Positions 27,067 through 37,490 of a stretch of DNA of 64,000 nucleotides are shown here, piece by piece. The position numbers and the translations under genes were made by a program. The stretch spans positions 62,001 to 126,000 of the forward strand of contig CAVXYK010000008.1 of NCBI GenBank assembly GCA_963765875.1, in the 5' to 3' direction. Below the pieces are notes generated by a model, which had not been told where the DNA came from, did not search any database, and saw only the letters and a list, made by a program, of their open reading frames with translations. Source of the stretch: JAWKOK01 sp963765875. GTDB taxonomy: Bacteria; Chloroflexota; Anaerolineae; Caldilineales; Caldilineaceae. Position 1 is the stretch's first letter, and the number at the start of each line of letters is the position of its first letter.

Positions 27067-27837
27067 ATGGTTATCAGGCACTCACACATCGAAGCATCAC
27101 ATGAAGACCGATCATCCCTGCGTAGCCTTCTGCGCACCGCTGCCGTGGGAATGCTTGGGGCCGGACTGCTCTTGATCGGTCAGGCTGATAGGCTGTTGGC
27201 GGCGCCTCTTTTTCAAGATCCGACCAGCCAACCGAGCCCAATCTGGCCGACGATTCTTGCGATTCTGGCGGCCTCGTTCGTCCTTGAGCGTGGAGTCGAA
27301 ATCGTCTGGAACTATCTGGAATGGGCCTTGCTCAATTTTGCCGGATGGACGCCTGCACGACTTCGCTCTCCGCAGTTTGGTCAGTTCAAAAGCGGCACAA
27401 GTCTGCTGGTCGCAGCGGTGGTCGGCATTCTGATCGCCAACACAACATCAATGCGGCTATTTGCCCAACTTGAGCCCTTGGCCCCGGCCCTGCTTGCGGG
27501 CGTGTCCGACACATGGGATGTGCTGGTGACCGGGTTGCTCATCGGCGCGAGCACTAAGCCTGTCCATGAGATCATGGGCATTTTGACCCACTTCAGTGAT
27601 TTCCTGGCCAACAATGCCACCAAACAGCGTGAACAGGCCGGCGCTGCGTTGGCGGAAGGCGTGCTCAAACTGGCTGAGAGCGAAGCACAGTCAATGATTG
27701 ACGTGCCCGGCGTCGGGCCGACCCGAATTGACATGGGCGGCGGCGCTGACAACGGGGATTCTGATATCAACGGCGGAGAGAGCAAGTCTCCGACCGACAA
27801 CTACATCGACGTATTGCACAACCGCACGTCAATGTAG
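27067..27837 (+). CDS. Unknown membrane protein downstream of pepA
   Basis: 256 residues from MVIRHSHIEAS, with AAGGAGAAGCAGG upstream. A signal-like helix (about 20-42) is followed by helices near 58-85 and 105-125 and a more polar segment with LVTGLLIGASTKPVHEIMGIL. The last 90 residues are soluble, with an Ala-rich helix and a Gly/Asp/Asn-rich tail. I do not recognise the family. It lies 17 bp after pepA on the same strand and ends at a terminator, so it is probably the last gene of that operon. Confidence 0.6.
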   Translation: MVIRHSHIEASHEDRSSLRSLLRTAAVGMLGAGLLLIGQADRLLAAPLFQDPTSQPSPIWPTILAILAASFVLERGVEIVWNYLEWALLNFAGWTPARLRSPQFGQFKSGTSLLVAAVVGILIANTTSMRLFAQLEPLAPALLAGVSDTWDVLVTGLLIGASTKPVHEIMGILTHFSDFLANNATKQREQAGAALAEGVLKLAESEAQSMIDVPGVGPTRIDMGGGADNGDSDINGGESKSPTDNYIDVLHNRTSM

Positions 27838-27884
27838 GATCTCTTGTCGAGTTAGAAAACTGAATCCTGCCATTTGAATTTAAT

Positions 27885-27919
27885 AAAAAGGAGGCGGCTC
27901 AAGAGCCGCTGCCTTTTTA
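27885..27919 (+). terminator. Terminator of the pepA operon
   Basis: A 15-bp stem with two mismatches (AAAAAGGAGGCGGCT against AGCCGCTGCCTTTTT), with a tight loop and a T-rich end. Confidence 0.75.
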
Positions 27920-28102
27920 TTGGTCAGTTATCCTTTTAGTCAATGACTTTGCTGGAGAAGGTCGTCGAGGAAACGCTCTTTCTCCAACCATGAAACGCTT
28001 TTGAAACGCTTGGCATCCTATACTTTCTGTATTGTAACTTGTCGGTACTAAATACTGGACCATCCATACCATATTTTAGGCCATCTAGTAGGAGGAGTAA
28101 AC

Positions 28103-29181
28103 ATGGTTAGACCACGCTTAGTTCTGAAGCTTGTGGCGATGCTGTTCCCGATCGCCCTTATCGCTACTGGATGCATGTTGCAGTCAACGGAAACGGGTAA
28201 CCAGGCCATGAACGACCAAGATCGCTTTGCCTGGCAACTCTTCGTTGATATTAACCAGCCAATTCCCGATGACGCGGAGGGTTAGCGTCGTATGGGAGGG
28301 CTGGGCGTTGGCAAGCGACACGTTCTCAGATCCAGATCAACACGCCTGAATGGGATGTCTTGACCAGCCTCCCGCGTACGAAAGATAAGTTCGAGCCGCT
28401 TCCACTGCAGCAGCTCTTGCGCAGATCCTGACGCGGGGCCTGGGGCACAGTTTGATCCGCTCGTACTTGGCCCCCTCGGCAAATCCGGCAACGAAACACG
28501 CATGAACCGCGCTACCTTTGACTTCATCGTGGATAACGAACTCTGGTATGTCGAAGGTCAACAGGTGATGTTCGACACAGGTACACCGATCGCATTTCCT
28601 GAGGAATCGAAGGAAATCAAAGCCCAATGGCGTCTCATTGACCAGGATGCAGCAGATCGCTACCATACGGCGACCTTCATCAACGATGACGGTGAAGATG
28701 AATTGTGGGGGTTGACCTCACTGCACATCACTACAAAGGATGTCCCCAATTGGTTCTGGGCAACCTGGGAGCATGCAGACAATACAGATCTTGAAGCAAT
28801 CGTACCATCGGTGGACACGCACGGTCTGCCTGATCAACTGGTCGGTACGAAATGGGAAAACTATGTCCTTCGAGGATCGCAAGTTGACTTTGTGGACTCA
28901 ACGGGACGGCCTACGATTCTTGCAAACTCTCAAATAGAAGACGGCTTCCAGGAAACATCATCATGCATCACGTGTCATGCGAGCGGCAATTGGTCCAGCG
29001 ACTGATACGTCACCTCTCAGCCGTCTGTCAGTATTAGAAGGGTTCGATGCTAGCGGCACTCGCAATTGGTTCCATCGGCGCACCCGATCGGGATTGGTTC
29101 TACGACGATGACGGCAGTCCGAATCTCGCCCAGATGGATTTCGTCTGGTCTATGATTCGCGCAAGGCTACGAGGTGAGTAG
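28103..29181 (+). pseudogene. Decayed heme-binding (CxxCH) lipoprotein gene
   Basis: The start is intact: an ATG with AGGAGGAG upstream and a lipoprotein signal (IALIATGC), then DRFAWQLFVDINQPIP. The reading then passes through several frames: VVWEGWALASDTF, TPEWDVLTSLPRTKDKFEPL, then MNRATFDFIVDNELWYVEG through LWGLTSLHITTKDVPNWFWATWEH to ETSSCITCHASG, and finally GSIGAPDRDWFYDDDG to QMDFVWSMIRARLRGE and a TAG at 29179. Together these fit one conserved bacterial heme-protein family of about 330 residues with a single c-type heme motif. At least three frame changes make it a pseudogene, unless this stretch was poorly sequenced. Confidence 0.7.
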
Positions 29182-29226
29182 CTTACAGGTCAGTGCTGAT
29201 GCAGGGATAGATATACACAGGAGAAT

Positions 29227-32200
29227 ATGATGAACAATGTAGATCTAATTTTGGAAACAGATTCACCGATTTCTGCCGCCCAAATCGCGGCACTCACCGA
29301 GTTGAACCTGCATCTGACCGAGAGGCTGGGTGCAACGGCCTATCGAATTCGCGGTGAGACTGCAGGCAGCTCAGGCCGATCTGAGCGATCGATAACGTGG
29401 TCTCTGTCCAGGAATATTGGGCAGTCTCAAGCTGGATCGTTCTCTGCAGCAAGGGATGAATAATGCTGCAGCCATGGCGGATACGGATGGTCTGAATGCT
29501 GTCGCCCAGGTCGATATGCGCTTGCTAGTTGATCTGGATACGATAGCCGACGTCGATTCCACTGTGGCGGAGCTAAGCCAAATCGGCCAGATCGAAGAAC
29601 AGTCTCCGCGACGGGTGCGGATGACGGCCAACGCTGCCCGACTACAGGAGATAGCAGAAATGCCTGGCGTTCTGTCAGCAGAGGTTGAGCCGAGCTATCG
29701 AGCGACAAGTAACATAGCCCGACAGCTAAACAGAATTCAAGGCCAGGACGAAGATTTTGGCCTGGATGGTTCAGGGGGAGATCTAGGCGTGGCCGATACT
29801 GGACTGGATACGGAGATGCAGACACCGTTTGGATGACTTTGCAGGGCGTGTGATCAACATTCGTGCGTCGGTGATCAAATGGGATCAGGGCGTCGAGAAT
29901 GGCGCCGACCTCAATAACCACGGCACACACGTCTGTGGAAGTGTTCTCGGCAACGGTGCTCTATCAAACGGACGCGTCACTGGCATGGCGCCGGCTAGCG
30001 ACTGACAATGCTCTGAATGGGCCCGAATCACACTACGAGTTTGTCGGTTCCCCTGGACCTCACCACAGGTGTTTTCGCGGATGCCTATGCCGATGGAGCG
30101 CGCATTCATAGCAACAGTTGGGGTGACTCCCAACTGTTTTCCAGGGGCGTTTATCTGGCAAATTCAAGAGATGTGGACGAATTTGTACGCGACCATCCAG
30201 ATATGCTTGTATTGATATCGGCCGGCAACTCCGGTGCAGTGGACCCCGTACAGTTACGCCGCCGGGCACTGCCAAGAACTGCCTTACGGTGGGAGCCGCC
30301 AAGAGTGTTTGGGCTCTACCTGGTACGGCTACCCTAAATAACAACCCACAGGATGACGATGATGATGTGAATACACCGCTCGTCAATGTTCCTCTATCGC
30401 TGTCTGACTTCCATCTCCACGGCCAATAATGCAGACGAAATTGCAGAATTCAGTAGCCGTGGGCCGACCGATAGTGGTCGCATCAAGCCGGACATCGTAG
30501 CGGCGGGCACATGGATACTCTCGTGTGGAATCGAGCATCAGCGTGGCCGATGTGGGCCCGGATGGCCTGACCCACTCTACTGTCCTCAACAACCTCTATG
30601 CGGACGACGCCGATGGGATTCCCACACACGATGAAGCTGTAGGGGCGCGGACTGCACGGAAGGGCTATCTTTGGCTCCTGGGACCAAAATGCGCCTCCGC
30701 TCCCTCCAGGTTCGGGGTCGGCTGCGGCTGATAGCTACTTCTATGAATCCGGCACAAGCATGGCAACACCGATCACTGCGGGCGCTGCTACACTACTTCG
30801 ACAATATCTGCGAGAAGTGCGGGCTGTCGCAAATCCATCTGCCGCACTGCTGAAGGCGTTGCTAATCAATGGCGCCACCGTGCCCGTCACTGAAAGCAAT
30901 GTGCCAAACAGCGACCGTGGGTTCGGATGGCTTAATCTAGCCAACACCCTTGCGCCGGAACCGACTGGCGAGCAGATATTTATCGATGACATTGGCCGAT
31001 CTGTTGCCCAGGGAGAAACACGCAGATTCTCTGTAAGCGTGGCCGATACGTCGCACCCATTTCGCTGTACACTGGTATGGACCGACCTGCCCGGCGACCA
31101 GCTTCAGAATCAGCTCTACCTCCGCGTGGTTGCGCCGGATGGAACAGAATTCGACGGGGATGTGACGCCTATTGACAACCCAACAAACAACACCCAGCGC
31201 GTGCATATCGAGAGTCCGGAGACAGGGGAGTATCGTATCGAAATACATGGTGTCGCCGTGACCTTCAGTGTCGCCCCAACGGGTGAACTGCGGCAAGATT
31301 TCGCCCTTGCTGTGATCAATGGTACTCAGTTAACCGTCAAGGAGGAAGTAGTCGTGCAAATCGTGCCGGTCACTGAGTTATTGGAGAACGAGAATCTTCT
31401 TGTATGGTTACAGACAAGCACCGATCAACTCATCGCTGCCCTAAACGGCGCCCCAGGTGTCCATGTGGCGGCCGGCAATTCGATGAATAGTATCGGCTCC
31501 ACGGTCAGTTCTGTTGTTGTGCTGAGCGATGGCCGCCAAAACGAGGCAGCCTTTTCAGCCCTTTCAAAAACCAATGGTTCAGCAGAAAATGCAGCAAATA
31601 TGCAGATTCACGCTCTATCGTTGGGCTCCGATATAAACGACGGAAGCTTGCAACGTCGCGCCTTGGAAAGTGGCGGATCATATAGCGTTCTTGAGGATCC
31701 ACAAGATGTAGCTGAGCTCTGTGAAGCCACTTTGCAAGTCCAGGCGATGGCCAGCGGTACTGAAGTAATCGACAGCGGCCACGGATCTGTTTGGATGTTG
31801 CCGTGCGAGGGTGACACTCTTCCGCCTCTAGCCTCGGTTGACGAGATTGATGAGGACGGCGCACTGGTCGCCGATTTAGCGGGCCTCGTCGTGTCGACGG
31901 TGCAAATACCGTGCCGGCCGGCAGCAAGCAGGTGCGGCCGACAGTAGGCGTACATGAGGTTCCTGTTGATGACGATATCGGCGCTATGACGATGATGGTC
32001 TCATGGCACGTGGCAGAGGAACCCGTGTCAGTTAGCCTGATCACACCCTCGTTCACTGTGGTGGAACCGGGCGATGAGGTCTTCAAGGAGTTTTCCGGTA
32101 GCTGATTCCAGGGTTTCCGAATCCGCTCTCCCGAAGCGGGCATCTGGCAAATAGTGGTTCGTCCGCAAGCAACGGGTAACGACAATGTGAGGCTCAGCGG

Positions 32201-32520
32201 CTACTCATGGGGCGCATACGGCAGGACCTCTCTCGGAGTTCGTTGTTTCATTGATGAGTTGCAGGATTGGGGAAGAGGTGCTCCAAGTACGTTCAATCTT
32301 GTTTGATCCGGATAAACAGAAGCGCACTGTGCGGGTTGAAGGCAACATCTCCGGACCTGGGTTGCGGTCCCGGAGCCTGCACCTTACGCGCAACAATGAC
32401 TACGCTGAGTCCATCGATACGCAAGGCGAAGGTATTTACACCGTGCGTCTGCGCCGCCCGGGGCAAAACACGGGGTGGATATGCATACAGTGTTCTAAGC
32501 TGTTCGGCATCCGTGTTTAA
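29227..32520 (+). pseudogene. Decayed subtilisin-like (S8) protease gene with a C-terminal VWA-like region
   Basis: Pieces of one long protease appear in order in changing frames. A propeptide-like start at 29227 is followed by LNAVAQVDMRLLVDLD. The catalytic Asp is in GVADTGLD (about 29790), His in NNHGTHVCGSVLGNG (about 29920), Asn in ISAGNSGAVDP (about 30225), and Ser in SGTSMATPITAG (about 30755). SSRGPTDSGRIKPDIVA lies between the last two. A beta-sandwich and a VWA-like segment (VVVLSDGRQNEAAF) follow, and the last piece ends at 32520. At least eight frame changes are needed. It would have been a secreted protease of about 1,050 residues. Together with 28103-29181 it forms a 4.4-kb disrupted island between intact genes. 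Confidence 0.75.
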
Positions 32521-32608
32521 GGCGAGGTGATATCAACGTAGGAGGAATACAGAGACAAGCAGATTGTCCGCCGATCGTTTATCGGCACATCTATTTACAT
32601 CCGTAATT

Positions 32609-32705
32609 CACAAATAGTCATTCCTGGGGACGGAATGGCAAAAAGCCTCTCCAGGGAGATCTGAAGATACCTTGCCGCTTAGCTCCCTCGGAATGACTAT
32701 TTGTG
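32609..32705. repeat. 97-bp element bounded by a perfect 16-bp inverted repeat
   Basis: CACAAATAGTCATTCC (32609-32624) faces its exact complement (32690-32705). The interior has a second short pairing (CTCCAGGGAG). It lies in the 566-bp spacer 32521-33086, which has no supported gene. Confidence 0.65.
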
Positions 32706-32996
32706 CCAAACCATGAAGTGCTGAAGCTGACTAATCGTCCAGCAGAGCTTGTTTTATCGCGTTTCGATGCGACACGCGTCTTTTAACCGCCGATACCAAT
32801 GCCGCCAACACCATAAATTCGAAGGCGATGAAGATGAATCTGAGTTCTCGACGCTTTTCGTCGACAGGAAAAGGATTGTCCCAACGCGATGTAGAGTTGA
32901 AAAGCGAGTCATTCCGTTCGGGATGACGAAGTGCTTTCTCGACTCAAAAGTCGAGTCGCCGAACCGCAGGTTTCACACTGATCTCAGTTTGGCAAG

Positions 32997-33050
32997 TGAA
33001 CGAAAGAGCAGCGGCTTCTCCGTGCGGAGAAGCCGCTGCTCTTTCGTTCA
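32997..33050. terminator. Perfect 26-bp stem after the sigma/membrane-partner operon
   Basis: Arms 32997-33022 and 33025-33050 pair perfectly and include GAGCAGCGGCTTCTCC. It lies 36 bp past the end of the minus-strand operon and probably ends it, although no long T run follows on either strand. Confidence 0.6.
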
Positions 33051-33086
33051 TTGTATGCAGAATGAAAAACGCTCAATGACCGGTCA

Positions 33087-33560
33087 TCATGCCCATAGTC
33101 GACGTGAATGACGACGTGAATATCGTCTAAGAACGAGCAAGCCCAGAGTCGCCAGCAAGAACAGATTGAGCATGATCAGGTAGGACGAAATCGTTCGTCG
33201 CTTCTCACTGACAGGCGCCGGGCGCGTGCCCAGTGTTCGTTGGGCGGCATGCTGGCGATGGGTGCGTTCCAATGCCCGATGCAATTCCTCTCGGAAGTTT
33301 GGCTCCGGCGACACATCAGGAACAACCTCAGCCAGATCTTCGGCAAGACCGGTGAGCGGGGCCAACTCCGGCGACGAGACCTCAATGGTCGATTGTAGCG
33401 AGTGGCCCGTCTGAATTTGTACGCTCTGCGAGCTGTTGCGGAGAAGGCGCTTAAGATGTCCATCAAGGACATCTTCGGCAGGAACTAGAAATCCTCCGCC
33501 AAAATCGATCTTTGGTGGAACGCTCGCTTGTCGGGTTGGCCAACGGATTGCCCGCAGCAT
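33087..33560 (-). CDS. Membrane-anchored partner of the sigma factor (possible anti-sigma factor)
   Basis: 157 residues. A central PEPNFREELHRALERTHRQ resembles the segment found in proteins encoded after ECF sigma factors in Actinobacteria and Chloroflexota (DUF5667-like). Residues 128-148 (YLIMLNLFLLATLGLLVL) form one membrane helix near the C-terminus, ending in a very basic RRYSRRHSRR. No zinc-binding HxxxCxxC motif is seen, so a classical ZAS anti-sigma domain is absent. The ATG lies 3 bp after the sigma factor stop, so the two are translationally coupled. An anti-sigma or signal-transducing role is inferred from this position only. Confidence 0.6.
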   Translation of the reverse strand: MLRAIRWPTRQASVPPKIDFGGGFLVPAEDVLDGHLKRLLRNSSQSVQIQTGHSLQSTIEVSSPELAPLTGLAEDLAEVVPDVSPEPNFREELHRALERTHRQHAAQRTLGTRPAPVSEKRRTISSYLIMLNLFLLATLGLLVLRRYSRRHSRRLWA

Positions 33561-33563
33561 GAT

Positions 33564-34367
33564 CTACTCACTTCCCTGTCGTTTGGATTTTCCCAGGTCC
33601 TGATCCCCAGTCTCCTCGTCCAACGCCTGCTTGCCCCAACCTCGGGCTTCCAGGTCATCGCGAAGCGAACTGAGCGTACGAAAATAGAGTGATTTCACGG
33701 CGCTTTCGCTCTTGTTCATCAGCTCGCCGATCTCGACATTGGAAAGTCTGCTGCTGAACTTGTGGATGAGCAGATCCCGGCGATCTTCCGGCAACCGATT
33801 GATGGCTGCCCAGAGTGCCTCATGCTTCTCCTCCTGCTCCACCAGATCTTCCGGCCGATCGATCAACGCCTCCGGCGCACGTCTGCTACTGCCGTGTGCC
33901 CAGAGCCGATCGATCGATAAGAATCGACGGCGACTATGGTCTCGATGCCAATTGGCAACCAGGTTGTGGGCGATACGGAAGAGCCATGCTGAAAAGGGCA
34001 GACCCCGATCCTCGTAGGTGTCGAGCTTGCCCAGCGCACGGTAGAACGTACGCGCGGTCAGATCTTCGGCATCCTGTGCATTGCCGACACGATGATAGAT
34101 GTAGGCATAGACCCGGTCGACGTAGCGCTCATAGAGTACGCCGAAGGCCGCCGGATCCTGACGCGCTTGCTCAACTAGCGTTGATTCCGCGCTGATCTCG
34201 ACAGAATGGGCGACGGCTTCGCTGATTTCGATTGATAGGGTCTGATCGGCTTGAACCGCCTCTGTTTTCGCGGTATCCAGCGTCTGTTCACCCTGCTGTC
34301 GGATCTCACTTCGCGACTTGAAGACCAATGCCGCCTCTCTCCCTGTTTCGCGCTTGGTCGTGATCAC
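33564..34367 (-). CDS. ECF-type RNA polymerase sigma-70 factor
   Basis: 267 residues. Region 2 is at about 75-145 (FGVLYERYVDRVYAYIYHRVG, DAEDLTARTFYRALGKL, FSAWLFRIAHNLVANWHRD). Region 4 is at about 185-245 (LPEDRRDLLIHKFSSRLSNVEIGELMNKSESAVKSLYFRTL), the helix-turn-helix for the -35 box. There is no region 3, as expected for an ECF sigma factor. About 65 extra N-terminal residues are low complexity. The start is taken at a GTG (34367) without a good Shine-Dalgarno, so the true start may be further in. It is cotranscribed with the membrane protein that follows, a usual sigma/regulator pair. Confidence 0.85.
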   Translation of the reverse strand: MITTKRETGREAALVFKSRSEIRQQGEQTLDTAKTEAVQADQTLSIEISEAVAHSVEISAESTLVEQARQDPAAFGVLYERYVDRVYAYIYHRVGNAQDAEDLTARTFYRALGKLDTYEDRGLPFSAWLFRIAHNLVANWHRDHSRRRFLSIDRLWAHGSSRRAPEALIDRPEDLVEQEEKHEALWAAINRLPEDRRDLLIHKFSSRLSNVEIGELMNKSESAVKSLYFRTLSSLRDDLEARGWGKQALDEETGDQDLGKSKRQGSE

Positions 34368-34380
34368 ACTGCAAGAGAAC

Positions 34381-34491
34381 CTTTTTCGTCACAGATTCAC
34401 ACAGATGTAGAAAGGATAGGACACAGATGGCGCTGAGAATACTCTGGGCATCTAAGAAATCTGTGGAAATCAGTCTACTATCTGTGGCCAA
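34381..34491. repeat. Dispersed repeat, family B (ACAGATG type), copy 2
   Basis: About 111 bp matching 16834-16951, with ACAGATG and ATCTGTGG units arranged so the ends can pair. It begins 14 bp upstream of the sigma factor start and fills most of its promoter region. Confidence 0.7.
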
Positions 34492-34727
34492 TGTACGTTA
34501 TTGCAAGTAGGTCATTCATATTGACTGATTGGCACGATGCACATTATAGCTGGGCTACCACTGCGAGGCAAGGCCAGTCGAATTGGGCTGGATGTTACGC
34601 TGCCGAGAATCGCCGTCGATTCCACAAACCGCCCAAGCTATGCTATACTTTTGCAGCCATCTACGGTCGGAATATTCGACACTATTCTCCAGAATTCAAT
34701 CAGTTCCACTTCATGCAGGAGGACACC

Positions 34728-35931
34728 GTGCGCGTCAGTTGTCTTCAAGAAAACTTGGCTAAAGGCCTCTCAATCGTAGGTCGTGCGGTATCTGCACGCA
34801 GCACGCTGCCTGTCCTCGGCAACATATTGCTAGAAGCGCGTGACAATCAACTACGATTGGCCGCGACCGAATTTCGAGATCAGCATCAGTTGTTGGATCG
34901 GCGCCCGGGTCGAGGACGAAGGATCGATCACCGTGCCGGCCCGTCTGCTCAGCGAATTTGTCAACAGTTTGCCGCCTGAACAGATCGACATGGAACTGTC
35001 GGTGCGTACGCAGACACTGGCATTGCGCTGCGCGCGCTACAATGCCACCATGAAGGGCATCGACGCCGCAGACTTCCCCATTATCACAACTGTGGATGAT
35101 GACGGAAACGACGCCGTTGAAGGCACGAGCATGGATTTGGATACGGAGGGTCTGCGCAAGATGATCGATCAGGTCATCTTTGCAGCATCTAGGGATGAGA
35201 GCAGGCCGACGTTGACCGGCGTGGAGGTCAGTTTCAAGGGTGACCGCCTGCTCATGGCGGCCACCGACGGCTATCGTCTCAGCATGCGCAGCGTCCTGTT
35301 GGATGCGCCGGTGAGTGACGAAGATCTGACTGTGATCGTACCAGCCAAGAGCTTGGGCGAACTCTCCCGCATCAGTGCAGATGCCGACGACGACCAGCCT
35401 GTCGGCGTGTTGGTGACCCAAGCACGCAACCAGATTCTGTTCCGATTGATGGGTAAAGGCAATGAAACCAAGGGCGGCTTCTATCGCGTCGAGATGGTGA
35501 GTCAGTTGATCGATGCACGCTTCCCGGACTACACGGCCATTATTCCAAAATCACACAGCACGCGCACCGTTGTCAGCACGGCGTCCTTTTTGAAGGCCGT
35601 TCGCGTGGCATTTCTCTTTGCCCGAGACAACGCCAACATCATCCGCGTGGCCATTGTGCCGGGCAACGGTGATGCGCAAGGCCAGATGCGACTGACTGCG
35701 GCAAGCAATGAAATGGGCGACAGCATCAACGAGATCGATGCGATGGTCGAGGGCGAAGAGATGGAAATCGCGTTCGATGCCCGCTTCCTGATCGACGTAC
35801 TCAGTCAGGTAGATCAGCCGCAGCTTGTTCTCGAGACAACCCAATCAACTCGACCCGGGGCCATGCGACCCGTCGGCATGGGCGAGGAAGAGTTCCTGCA
35901 TGTCGTGATGCCCATGCATCCACCGCGCTAA
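34728..35931 (+). CDS. dnaN: DNA polymerase III beta sliding clamp, interrupted by one frameshift
   Basis: The clamp is read in two frames joined near 34869. The GTG at 34728 has a strong AGGAGG 5 nt upstream and begins VRVSCLQENLAKGLSIVGRAVSARSTLPVLGNILL. After LRLAAT one base must be skipped to continue NFEISISCWIGARVEDEGSITVPARLL. The rest is intact through the three clamp domains (PTLTGVEVSF, ATDGYRLSMR, RFPDYTAIIP) to the end HVVMPMHPPR, about 400 residues in all. The dimeric clamp tethers DNA polymerase and is essential, so either the shift is a sequence error or another dnaN copy exists. No dnaA or recF is adjacent. A clear terminator follows. Confidence 0.85.
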
Positions 35932-35965
35932 GACGAGGCGCAACTCACTTGCATCAGACAAACAG

Positions 35966-36003
35966 AGACCCGCCCTTTTTATGCTAAAGGGCGGGTCTTT
36001 TTT
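35966..36003 (+). terminator. Terminator of dnaN
   Basis: Arms AGACCCGCCCTTT (35966-35978) and complement (35986-35998) enclose a 7-nt loop, followed by six T residues. Confidence 0.85.
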
Positions 36004-36055
36004 CTGCACACTTTGAGTATAACCGACAAACCAGCGATCTTGTTGCGCTACAAGG

Positions 36056-37349
36056 TCAATTGACGATAATTTCGTCCGGGTTGTAGGGAGGCAACTTGAT
36101 CTCTACCCCGACGTTCAGAATTTCGGGTGAAGGCAAGATTTCCCGATTCTCCCGAAAGATGTCATTCATATGCTCGGTGTCGCCGTAGACACGAACGCTG
36201 ATGATCCACAGGTTGTCGCCGGGACGTATCGTGTAGGTCTCCGGCGGCACGAGCGTGACGTTGTCGACATCGACCGACTCTGCATTGGGCACGCCGCTCA
36301 GGGCGCTGATCAACACATCAAGCTCTTCCATCATAGGCACCTGGCCGGTCAACATCAGCACGCCGTCAACCAACTCGCCTTCAATCGCCGAGTCGGTCAT
36401 ACCGACATAGCCGTTTTCAGCCAGGAAGGCAATGACATCGACCGGCCCATCGGTCGAGACCTCCTCCGGCGTCGGTTCAACGGTCGGTGTGGGCAAGACC
36501 ACATCACTTTCAGCCACGTTCTCGTCGGCTTCTATGTCACCGCCAAGATCATTACTGAGGTCATCATCAACTGTGCCTGCACTACCTTCCGCTGAGGGCA
36601 AACCACCGGCATCAGTGGCGTCGGGCTCAACTCCCTCCGGCACTTGTTCCGAAGTCCCTTCGGTCGAATTTTCGTTTGAGTCAACCGCCTGCCCTTCGCT
36701 CGCCGGGACGTCATTGTCCACTGATGCGGCGGCGAGCTCGGCTTGATTGGTCTCGCTTGCCGCTTCATTCGACTGCGCGTTCGAATCACTCTCCGGGCGT
36801 GTACCCGGCACGCCGAAAAACCAGATCATCGCCAACATGGTGACAATACCGAGCGCAAGCAGAATCGGCCAGGGATTGCGCTGTTTGCGCTGCCCTTCCG
36901 GCACGTGATCCTCATCGCCATTGATTGGAAAGGGCAGCACGCTCTCCTGCGAGGAGCGCTGACCATTTTTGGATGACGTCCGCTGTGCGCGCCGCTTTGC
37001 CTGGTGAGAGCGTAGCATCCACTCGCCTTCCTCACGCAGAGCGTCATCAACAGGAATGGCGGCCACGTGGTTGCGCATCTGGCCAAAGTCACCCAATTGG
37101 TTGGCCAAAATCGCGCCGAGCAGACGCAGATCAGAGGTATCGTTGTAGGTCAGTCCACGATTGACTTCGGTGAGTGCCTGCTGTTTTCGCCCTGCCGTCG
37201 CCATGTCCGAGGCGCGCTTGTAGAAGTAGCCTGCGGCGAATTCCGGGCTGACCAAATTCATCCAGATCTGTACCGCAAATGCTGCACAGCGGCGAGTCCG
37301 GGGTGATATGTACGATATTTGCGCACTGTGGACAGGTGACTTCCTGCAT
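36056..37349 (-). CDS. Zinc-ribbon, membrane, BON and LysM domain protein, one frameshift
   Basis: The N-terminus starts at 37349 with MQEVTCPQC and CSICGTDLDE, a four-Cys zinc ribbon. One base in the TTT at 37254-37256 must be dropped to continue LVSPEFAAGYFYKRASDMATAGRKQQAL. A TPR-like helical region follows, then a membrane helix (ILLALGIVTMLAMIWFFGV), an acidic Ser/Glu/Asp linker of about 130 residues, a BON-like unit (EGELVDGVLMLTGQVPMMEELDVLISAL) and a C-terminal LysM (YTIRPGDNLWIISVRVYGD to IKLPPY), about 430 residues in all. LysM and BON should face outside and bind peptidoglycan or membrane, with the ribbon inside. No Shine-Dalgarno is seen at 37349. Confidence 0.7.
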
Positions 37350-37490
37350 GTCGGCGAAGCGCCCAATCGGTGGTATGAATTCGATGACGGTATGATGGCG
37401 ACGATGTCGTCATAGTGTAACATGCACATTTCGCGGGCGCAAACGAAAATGGTGACATAATCATGGCGACATCAATCCATTTTGGACCAA

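Noticed and set aside
27991..28011. TGAAACGCTT direct repeat before the decayed heme-protein gene as a LacI operator
   Set aside because: The two copies are tandem, not palindromic, and do not match the TGAAAACGCTT operators at 63548 and 63722 in symmetry.
30000..30010. In-frame TGA in the subtilase remnant as a second Sec codon
   Set aside because: It lies just after GMAPAS, where the family has no Cys, and the frame is lost there anyway; a frameshift explains it.
34491..34713. Longer N-terminus for dnaN from 34491 or 34713
   Set aside because: AGGAGG directly precedes the GTG at 34728, where clamp homology begins; the upstream part has no homology.
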